Of a DNA stretch of 64,000 nucleotides, positions 11,905-22,700 are shown piece by piece. Both the position numbers and the translations under genes were made by a program. Below the pieces are notes generated by a model, which was not told where the DNA came from, ran no database searches, and worked only from the letters and a program-made list of their open reading frames with translations. Within the stretch, counting starts at the first letter, position 1; each line of letters starts with the position of its first letter. This DNA is from Odontesthes bonariensis (taxonomy: Eukaryota; Chordata; Actinopteri; Atheriniformes; Atherinopsidae), in assembly GCF_027942865.1 (NCBI RefSeq), contig NC_134510.1:7598001-7662000 (forward strand), written 5' to 3'.

Positions 11905-12175
11905 TACATGTAAATATTAGCATTTTTGCTCAATAGCTTCCAGGTCACCTGATCAATTGACTCCAAATCAGTGTGGGAACATGTAACTACACTGGCTGCA
12001 TGAGATACACCTTTTGTTTTTACATTTTAGATCTGTTCATATTTCTTATCAATTTATATATGTAAATATTAGCATTTTTGCTCAATAGCTTACAGGTCAC
12101 GTGATCAATTGACTCAAAATAAGTTTGGGATCATGTAAATACACTGGCTGCGTGAGATACACCCCTTGTTTTTAC
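11905..12175. repeat. Direct duplication of about 115 bp
   Basis: Positions 11909-12025 and 12060-12173 are near-identical: both start GTAAATATTAGCATTTTTGC, contain GATCAATTGACTC and end with GAGATACACC followed by TTGTTTTTACAT. They are separated by about 35 bp. Nature unknown. Confidence 0.85.
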
Positions 12176-12289
12176 ATCGGTTCATACTTTTCAATAACTT
12201 TAAACACATCTCTACTTTATATGTCCCACATTTTTATTTTGAAAACAGGAAGTTGGTACACGCTGCAGTCGTCCTCTCTGTGTGTTTAC

Positions 12290-13070
12290 TGAAGAGTCTG
12301 CAATACGGTTGTACTGAAATGTTGGAGTGGCTTGCGAATGTCTGTCGAATATTCAACTTAAAACTAACTTCACCTCAGTTTTCATTGGACCTGTACCAAA
12401 CTAAAGTTCTGGCATCATCTCCTTGTCCAAAGCAGATTGGTGATTCATCTCTGAATATCACTTTCATCCAACCATCCACAGTCCATGACTGCTTCTCTTC
12501 AGCCCTCTGTAACCTTGTTGTTAGTGATGGGTTACATTTGGCTTTTCTGGATGGAAATCTCATTTCCTCCAGCCGGTTTCTTACAGATCTCTCAAACATA
12601 TTCTCCTGTTTCTGTCCATTTGTTTTTCATTTCTTTTGTTGGACGTTTTTTGTTTTCAGACAAATTGCTTTTTGTTTTCTGTCCTGACTCTTTGACATCT
12701 TTCTTGGTCTTGGTACATTTCCCTTTTACAACCTTTGTTCTTTCAGACACAGTGTGGCAGAAGATGATGGTTGTTCCCAGTCAGCTGAGTTGAATGATCT
12801 TTTCAAAGGATTTTTATGATCCTTTTTATCGTTTCAACTGACATGTTTCACTTTTAATCAGCAGCTGAAACAGCTCCTGTAGCTCTGCAGACATCAACTG
12901 ATTATCAGCTGATTATCTGTTAATCAGTGCATTTGATTAGCAGCTTCTGGCTGCTACTTACCCTCTTAATGCCCAATGAAGCAGCAAGGGTGGTTTTTCA
13001 CACATTTGTCTTAGCATTTGTTCATTAAATGTTGACATCGTATAATGTGTTGCTCAGCCGAGGTTGTTTT
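12290..13070 (-). pseudogene. Tc1-like transposase fossil, minus strand
   Basis: On the minus strand 12599-12375 reads RNRLEEMRFPSRKAKCNPSL and SWTVDGWMKVIFRDESPICF, the linker and first catalytic block (IFRDES for the usual IFSDES) of a Tc1 transposase. Upstream DNA to about 13070 and downstream to about 12290 matches the copy at 52380-53240. Frameshifts make it inactive. Confidence 0.8.
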
Positions 13071-13764
13071 TATCTCAATTTTTCTTTTCCACGACTGTAT
13101 GCAATGAATTTATTATTTTTTTTTTTGATGAATAAAGTTTATACCCACAGTATTGACAAAAGCAGTAGGTAGAACTCATTAGGCATTTATTTGTTAACAT
13201 TTCACAATAGAACAGCCAGTAAACACCAGTTAGTGTAACTACATGTTTTGCAAAAAGTTTCTTTTTTTCCCTCTTGTCCAACAAGAGCACATAGAGATTC
13301 CTGGTCAATGTGGGAACCTCCCTGAGCTTCTTATCATGAAGGCATTCGTGGAACTCAGCAGGATTTTCACACAGATTAATTAAAACCTACAAAGACTGAC
13401 TGCATTTCAGGAACCTTGTGATCTCCTTCCAGTCCTTACATCAAGGCCCGGATGAATTCAGGTAACGACACAAGCATGACCTTTTACTTTACCTCCCTGA
13501 AAAGCTTATTTATACACCTTTTATTTTTTTTTTTTTACATCAATTGAACACTTATACGACCTTCAGAACAACAGCTCAGTATTTTATATTTAGGTTTTGT
13601 AGCTTTTAAACTCCATTGTTAATTTAGTGGCTAACATTACACTCGATATAATTACACTCCACACCAGACAACTGTTAAAATTGAGCTTAACAACATAAAT
13701 TACAGGCTGTTGAAAGCTCACATCTCTCAGTCCATTCCTTCAACAAGAATTTTTTGTCGCATCA

Positions 13765-16700
13765 CTACTTTGGGGAAAGACGATCAAGCCTGCTGAAGAA
13801 CAATCGACGTCCCAGTTCCTGTTCAACCTCAGTTGGCTGCTTTACCACGAACCCTAAACTCCGCAGGCCCCATTCTGGCAACACTTCAGGCCATAGTTTG
13901 TCAGTCATTTGGTTGCTCTCAGAGTCGTGCAAGGTATTAGTGACCGTCACCACAGCAGAATGACTGGGCTTCACTTGCTCTGAAGGAACCGATAAAGAGC
14001 CAACACTGTGACGTGGTGGAATACCACCAGCTATTTCTGGCTGGCCCTTTACTTCTCCAGCAAACCGATTCAAATGAAGAAATCCACCTTCTTTTCCAGT
14101 GTCAAAATCTGACTCACCAACTTCACAAATCAGATCTGTGAGCCCAGCTGAATGAGCAGACTGGTCTGATTCTAACCCTCTGCTCTGTAGATTACCATCT
14201 CCATCTGATCCTTCACTGTTAGCAGAATTGGCAGCTCCAACTGGTATTGTGTGAGACATGGGGTTCACGGTTTTATGAACACACTTTATCTGTTCTAACA
14301 ACAAGATAGAGTCAAACGTATTGGGCCCAATCCCACCCTTTCCCAACATTCTGACTTGAGGAGAAATACGAATGTCAGTTTCAGAATTATTTGTGGCGTT
14401 TCGCTTCCCTTTATCCCTCACACCAGAAGGAATTGTATCATTTTGGGGACTAAAGTTTTCTACACCAACAGCAGAATATACAAGACCATGTCCGCTATCA
14501 CTTCCCCTTTCTTGATGAACTGTACCATTATTTGAACTACAACTAATGTTGGCACTGGTAGGACAGATTGGAATGATGGGATTTACTGCTTTAGAATGAT
14601 CACCCGTAGCATTATACTCTAAACTAAAAGGGGAATTTCTCAGAGCAGCAGTGGTACTAGAACCATCTTTTCCATCATCACTGGACAAAACGGTCACAAA
14701 ATCATTTCTAAAATATGGGACCTTGTCATTGGCTTGAGCAGATTCTTTTTTTCGTCGTCTACTTTCATCTGACATGATGTTATCTGGTGGCTGATCTTTC
14801 AGCTGGCTGGCTGCCTCTTCCAGGACCTCTTCGCTCTCACTCCCCTGCTTCTCCGATGTTCTCTGCCGGCTCCCTGTAGCCACCTTCCATTGTTTTTTGT
14901 CAGTGAGAGCTCCTCCCATTTCCTCTTCACTGTCAATCTTGGTCCAAATGTCTTTATAATGCACATCCATTCTTTCTTTCCCCTTCTCTTCTTGATCCAA
15001 CTTTCTCTCCTCCTCTGCTTGAAAGGACATATCTGCCATCCTTGGTTTTGCTTTCTCTTTTTGTCCCACAAGCCAGCCCACACTTCTGACTCGGTTCTCG
15101 AAAGCTGAGGAGAATAGACGCATTAGAGACAAGTCAAATAAGATAGAGTAGATTTCTCATAGTTTGTTAAATGAGCACATAGACTGCACCAGTGAACAAT
15201 ATCACAGAACCATCTATACTGTGACTAAAATGAATCAGTGTTAGCTTTTTATGATTCATTTTTGTAATGTGGTACCAAATCTCCATCTGATGAGGCAGAA
15301 TTAGCTTAATCTGATGACATTCTCAGAACTTACAGCCCTCTGTGTCAGCGCACACAGAATTACAGCAGGAGCACACCGATGATGAGGCTGCCAGCTCCTC
15401 CCACCTATATGCCAAAGAATGAAGCAGTCTGTTCATTAGTGCAAATTGATTCATCAAGCAGACACAAAACAGTGCAAAACTTGACCTTTTTTGGGGCCAG
15501 GTAGAATACATTTTAACGATAAAGCATATTGAACCAGTTTTATTACTATACAATTGTATTAACATTTTAAAGTACTGGCTGGCTGCTCCTGTTAAAGCCT
15601 GGCTGCTCCTGTTAAAGCCTGGCTGCTCCTGTTAAAGCCTGGCTGCTCCTGTTAAAGCCTGGCTGCTCCTGTTAAAGCCTGGCTGCTCCTGTGAAAGCCT
15701 GGCTGCTCCTGTGAAAGCCTGGCTGCAGCTGTTAAAGCCTGGCTGCAGCTGTTAAAGCCTGGCTGCTCCTGCTGCTCCTGTTAAAGCCTGGCTGCTCCTG
15801 TTAAAGCCTGGCTGCTCCTGTTAAAGCCTGGCTGCTCCTGTTAAAGCCTGGCTGCAGCTGTTAAAGCCTGGCTGCTCCTGTTAAAGCCTGGCTGCAGCTG
15901 TTAAAGCCTGGCTGCTCCTGTTAAAGCCTGGCTGCTCCTGTTAAAGCCTGGCTGCTCCTGTTAAAGCCTGGCTGCTCCTGTTAAAGCCTGGCTGCTCCTG
16001 TTAAAGCCTGGCTGCTCCTGTTAAAGCCTGGCTGCTCCTGTTAAAGCCTGGCTGCTGCTGTGAAAGCCTTGCCAAGTACAAACAATGTTTTAAAAACAAT
16101 TTTAATGAAAAGTTACTAACCTGCCAAATGCCTTGTTGTAACTGCAGGACTTTGTGATGTGGGAAACATCAAGACCGATTGACAATGAACAGTGGAGGTA
16201 CTGGACCTACACACACACAAACAAACAAATAAATAAATAATAGCAATTAATCAATCCTCTCAGACATTCTTTCATGCATTCCTTCTCCTGATCTCAGTCT
16301 CAGCCTTTTCCAAACTGCCTCCACCAGCTTCTAGACTGACGAGTGTCCTGTTCCTATATTAATCCAAGGCTCCGATGCTCAATGATGTTGCAACTAAGAG
16401 TCTTACCACAAAAATGATTCATCATCCATGTCAGTGTTTTTCAATAAGTATTTCACTGGAAATTAAGTCTGGACCAATATAAGCTATATTTATAGTACCA
16501 GTGAAATGTTTAGATGTCCTCAGTATTGTTCTGAAAGAATAATACATTTGGAATCAAATGGTAAATACAATAATAAAATATGTTTTATTAACCATGACAT
16601 CCTTCCAATGCCGGTTTGGCAATGGTATTATCCGGGACCTATCCCGGCCCAAACCATCGACCTGGACTGCTTGGCCCATGGGGAAAATAGTTGTAACTAA

Positions 16701-19700
16701 TTTTTGTCACTTATCTTATTCTTGCATTAATATCAATTCAACTGTAGTCTGCATAAATTCACCATTGGAACGCAGCCGCCTGCTGCATCACAGCAGATTA
16801 AATAGGTTCTACCATGTAAGGGAATTCTCTCCTCCCAAATGTTTCAGATGGTTTGGCCCATGGCTCGTCTTTTAAACAACAATGGCGCGAAACAGAGCGC
16901 GTCAGTGATGGAGGGTAGAAAGAGGCCAAGTGGAACAGAGAGGGCTAAGCTCAAAAAAAAGACAGGAGGTGGCACCCAAATGTGCCAAATTGACAGATAT
17001 TTTCTCAAGACAAGCTGGTAGGTTACTGAGAGATATGGATAATAGGCCTGGTTGTGAATTTGATCAAATAGACTATAACGTGGCGAACGTTTGCAATGTC
17101 AACTCAACTGTCATCTGACAGCTTTTGTTGTTAAATATGTAAAATCTCACAATTTATATGATTTAGAAGTGTATTCCTATATTCAAAGAAGAACCGAACA
17201 CTTTCTTTACATTCCAGTTCTGATGAATAATTGCTTAATGCTTTATCACGCTTTATCTCCTCATCAACTGTAGCCTGCATTCCCACAGGCGCGCACATGT
17301 GGTTACTAATGCAATATTAAATAGGGGCGATCACATTTGTTGTTGATATTTGTTATTAAATGCATCTCAAACATGCAATTAAAATAAATATAATTATTTA
17401 GAAGGACTGTATGCAAATATTGTACATGGTTCGCGTGCGCAGGGACAGGGGCAGTATGGGCAGCACGAGCACGTTGGGGTGTTTAGTTGCCTTTTTTAAT
17501 TACTGGAGAGTCTGCACGTGCGTTCTATCCGCGGGAATCAGCATCATGTTTCATGTTCAAGCCTTTCTAGCATCAGATCAGCAGACCACTTCCAGTGCTA
17601 CTGATGATCCCAAGGAGGGCACGACTCCTGAAGGGCCAGGTAGAGGAAGATACTGTAGTTAGTCAAGATAGACATTTGTGATGTAAAATATTGGCATAGA
17701 GAAGAAAACCATAAGGTGGTAGGGTGGTAGACTAAATCATGCAAATCATTTAACACAACCACAATTAAATAAATAAATGAATTAATCAGTGAATGAAAGG
17801 ATAAATAAAGTGTGTCATGTTTTCCAGCAACATAGACAACTCTTAATGAACATTTTCTGTAGCCTCAGAGGATCAGGTGCAGTCTGAAGGAGAATGCACT
17901 CCATATCAGAGTGGCCTGAATTTGAATTAAATTCCTGGAGTGAGAAAATGGCCCACCCCGGCCCTGCATCCTTCTCTCTACCCTGGAGGGAATGGGGGTT
18001 TCTGGCTCTGCACTCTCCATGTTCTCATCCTACCTGACAGATCGCTTCTACCAGGTCACACTGAGAGGGTCTGTGTCGAAGCCACGTGGGCTCACCACCG
18101 GGGTTCCCCAAGGTTCGGTCCTGGGACCTCTTCTTTTCTCCCTCTACACATCATCCCTTGGTTCTGTCATCCACTCCCATAACTTTTCCTACCACTGCTA
18201 TGCAGACGACACCCAGCTGATTCTGTCTTTTCCCCCTTCTGACACCCAAGTGGAAGCACGCATTGCTGCGTGCCTGGCAGACATCTCGGGGTGGATGTTG
18301 ATGCACCACCTTAAGCTCAACCTGGACAAGACTGAGCTGGTGTTTCTCCCGGGGAAGGCCTGCCCATTCAGAGACCTGGCCATCACCATGGATGACTCTG
18401 GTGACATCAACCCGGACCGCGAGGAATCTGGGTGTGACCCTGGACGACGAACTGTTGTTCTCGCCAAACATTGCATCAGTGACCCGTTCCTGCCGATTCC
18501 TCCTCTACAACATCTGGAGGATTCGCCCCTTCCTCACCGACAAGGCAGCACAGGTGCTCATCCAGGCTCTTGTCATCTCCCGCCTGGACTACTGCAACTC
18601 GCTCCTTGCTGGCGCCCTGGCTTCTGCCATCAGACCTTTGGAGCTGGTTCAGAAAGCTGCTGCTCGTCTGGTGTTCTACCTCCCCAAGTTCTCCCACACC
18701 ACTCCCCTTCTCCGCTCTCTACACTGGCTCCCTGTCGCTGCTCGCATCCAGTTTAAGACTCTGGTGCTGGCCTACAGGGCAGTGGAAGGAACAGCTCCAT
18801 CATACCTCCAGGCTATGGTCAAGCCCTACATCCCCGCCCGACCACTTCGCTCAGCGGCCACTAGGCGCCTGGCTGCCCCGTCACTCAGTGGTCCCTGCGC
18901 ACCATCCACACGGTCACGGCTTTTCCCTGTTCTGGCACCCCGATGGTGGAACGATCTCCCGACTGATATCAGGACAGCTGAGTCGCTGCCCATCTTTTGC
19001 CGCAGGCTGAAAACCCACCTCTTCAGGAAAACTACCCTGATCCGTCCTAGTTCCTTACGCACTTATTGTTTCCTCCACCACTGGCACCCTCTATATTTTC
19101 ATTACCCCCTACCCGAACCAGGGTTTGCATCCCCACCCCGCTGTGACTGGTGTGCAGTTGGTGAGAGGCTGAGGTACCTGACTTATCGCACTTACTCTAG
19201 CACTAGTTTTGCTCTTAGCTGTTTGGTATTGGAAGGAAATGCACTTATGATTTCTTGTGACCTGAAGTTCTTTTGCCTACCGATGTTGAACGCACTTATT
19301 GTAAGTCGCTTTGGTTAAAAAAATGAAAATGACCGTAATGTAATGTAATGTTTCATATTTCGGATTCTTTAAAAGAAGTGCCCCCCTTCTGGAAAGCTGA
19401 TGGCTGTACACTCAGCAAGGCGAGCACTGCGTGCTGTGCAGACCGAAGTGCAGACCGAGCAGTCCCCTGCTTCCGAGCAGTAAACACCGTAACAGGTGCG
19501 GCTGTCGGCAGGTGGCAATCACGTGATTCAAGGGAGAGAAAATAGCGCCAAGTGATTGTGAGGTTTGACTTTTTTCCTGCACAACGATTTTGTGATGCAA
19601 TTGTATTACTCTTTTGAACACATATTGTTTTGAGAAGCAAAACGCTTTATTTTTTAAACCCCAGCCAACTAACCAGACTACCTTCGTCAAGGCCAAAACG

Positions 19701-22700
19701 AGGCTGGAACTCGGCTCACAGGACGCAGCAGGGGGTAAGAAAATGTTCATAAATAATATTGCTAGTATAGGATGTCATACAGCTTCATGTCAAAAGAGGC
19801 GAAATGTCCCTTTAATTACATTTGTGCCACATTAAGTGTGACTGAAAACGTTTGATTCTGAAATGACCCACAGGTTTAACCCTTGAGTAATGTTTTGGAT
19901 AGATTGAAGAAATGCAAGGCGAGCAAACATGTCATGGAGTAGAGAAAGTTTTTGAGAACAGAAAACATTCAGGGTCTCTGGGAGGTAATCGACAAACAGG
20001 CTAACATTTATACCATTGCATAACCTGCCGCTGCTGTAACCCCCCCCCTCCCAAACTTGCACCAAATTGTTTTGCTCTTACTTGTGAGACTCCTCTGAAC
20101 AGAAAGGCATCCATTGAGAACTTCAACACACTACCCCCTCCTGACAGGAACTGAGAGCTGCTGCCCTCCCTCTGGCTGTCCGTCATGCAGCTGCAGTGAG
20201 AACACACAAGCTAAGCAATCAGGTCAGGGAAAACAGCTAAGCAATAACTGCTAACCCATGTGTATGGTTAATCTTACACACCCATAGTTGCTAATAATAT
20301 CCACTGTTGGCGAGCTGTTCGGATCTTCAGAGTTTGTAGCATAACACGAGTCCACAAAAAGCCTCTCTCCAGCCAAGAGAGTTGATGCCTGAGCCACAAA
20401 ATACACGGGTTCCCCTAAAAAGAAACTGTGGCCTGGAGGGAGGGGCTCCCACTGGCCTGACAAAAAGTTGGAAATCTCTTATCTGAAGCACTTTTTTTTC
20501 CCAATCCTGCAGGATTTGGGATTTGTGGTCTATAGTCATAATAATTTAACAAATCTGTCAAAAGTTAAAAAGGAAAATCAAATACGAGACAGAAAGGATA
20601 TGGAAATGATACTTACCATTACAGACAGTGAGACTGAAAGTTAGTTTACTTCTGAGACTCTTCAGTAAGGTTGTCTGCTGAATTTGTGGTCTGAAGCCAA
20701 CTTGATAAGAGTAATGAAACCTGAAACAATTATTTTCACATTAAAACCAACAGAGACATACAAACCACAAGGTCCACCATCTTAAAGTTTTTGGTTTTGG
20801 TTTCTACAGCACTTCACTGTTGTATTGCTCTTGATGTGCAGATGTAGGTTATCGTGGAAGTCAAATGGTTTGGTCCATTAATGGCCGTCTTTCAAACCCT
20901 CTCACAATATGACCTAGGACCACCCCATTTTGGTCAGTATGCAATCAGTTTAAAATTCATTGACTTAAATTATCAGCATCATGGGAGGTACCCCAGCAAT
21001 CTAGGCCTAAAACAGCTTAACTATGGGATGTTTCAGGGTCACGTGAGCCATCCCCAACTACTTCCTGAACTCAAACTGGCAGCTGGTTCCACACGAGAGG
21101 GGCCTGATAACTGAAGGCTGAACTGAAAGCAGCATCTCTGAGTGTTAAAGGGATAGTTCGCCTCTTGACATGAAGCTGTATGACATCCCATACTAGAAAT
21201 ATCATTTATCAAATTTGACTTACCCCATGCTGCGTCCTGTGAGCCGAGTTAAAGCCGAGTTTTGGCGTTGACGAAGGTAGTCCGGGTAGTTGGCTGGGGC
21301 TACAAAAATAAAGCGTTTTGCTTCTCAAAACAATATGCGTTCAAAAGAGTAATACATTTGCATCACAAAATCGTTCTCCAGGAAAAAGTCCGACCTCACA
21401 ATCGCTTGGCACTATTTTCTCTCTCCCTTCGTATCACTGCGGGCTATGTAGACCGTGCAGACCGAGCAGTCCCCTGCTTCCGAGCAGTAAACACCGTAAC
21501 AGGCGCGGCTGTCGGCAGGTGGCAGCACGCAGTGATATGAAGGGAAAGAAAATAGTGCCAAGCGATTGTGAGGTCTGACTTTTTCCTGGATGAATGATTT
21601 TGTGATGCAAATGTATTACTCTTTTGAACACATTATTTTGAGAAGCAAAATGCTTTATTTTTTAAACCCCAGCCAACTAGCCAGACTACCTTCGTCAACG
21701 CCAAAACGAGGCTGGAACTCCGCTCACAGGACGCAGCAGGGGGTAAGTCAAATTTAATAAATGATATTGCTAATATGGGATGTCATACAGCTTCATGTCA
21801 AAAGAGGCGAACTATGCCTTTAAGCGTTGAATGCAGCTTGTTGAAGGATTGCAGATATGTATTGCTAAAATACCTCCATTTTATTTTTCTGCCGCAGAGG
21901 CTGAGAGCGACACGCATGAATATCTTTGTGATAGCACAAGCAGGCGCATCACGTTAATATCCCTTAAGATCATCCACTGGCCCTCTTGTTATCTCTAAAG
22001 TTGGTCATCGTCTCCAAATGTTGGTCATGTTCAAAAATATAAATTTTTTTCTGCATTTCCTTTGCCACTCATTTATACAGCCAACCAACACACAGTTGTC
22101 TAAAAAAATTCAAGTTGCATAAGGCAGAATTATACTGAAAGTCTCGGGTGTAAAATGTTAGTACTACAGCAGTTTGTGTAGCTTTCTCCATTTCTCTGCA
22201 ACAAAGGACTTTTCCATAATCTGGCTTGTTCTGGTGCGTTCTGCTGATGTTAGATCAGATTGTGATGTAGGAACTGGAGGCAATGTCATTGCTCCTGGGC
22301 TCTGGGTCACTTCACCTGTCAGTGGTGGTTTTAATCTTGTTTAATAGAAACCAAAAGGTTGAAACAATTACCTGTTGTAATGGCAGTGGATTGGAAGGTT
22401 AAGTGGAAAAACTCTGATGACATAGTCCTGTGGAGGTGAGGCATAGCTCATTAAATGGGTATACACCAGCTGACCACCAACAACCTGGGAACAACAAATT
22501 GAATAACCATAATCATTTTCTTTTTCCATTTCATAGAGATTTAATGCTTCTGGACAAATCATTAAGTCTCACATTTTATTCCCTAAAAAAAAAATTAAGG
22601 TCAACTGTTATGCTTGGGCAAGATGAGCTGACTGAGATACATTAAATAAAAAATAAATAATTTAAAAAAAACAAACAAACAAACAAAAAAAAAACAGAAA

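Noticed and set aside
12166-12687. 173-codon plus-strand frame
   Set aside because: It is the antisense of a Tc1 transposase fossil that reads clearly on the minus strand.
14799-15083. 94-codon minus-strand frame as a separate small gene
   Set aside because: It is the alternate frame of the long last zp3-like exon, which is supported by splice phase.
18151-18476. Minus-strand frames of 92 and 106 codons
   Set aside because: They are shadows of the LINE reverse transcriptase on the plus strand, whose motifs are unmistakable.
20457-20520. Alternative 5' acceptor for the fourth zp3-like exon (after CCTGCAG at about 20513)
   Set aside because: It keeps frame phase poorly and adds a Lys-rich segment leading out of the ZP frame; the acceptor at 20457 gives [10 protein letters not shown] and a consistent total length.
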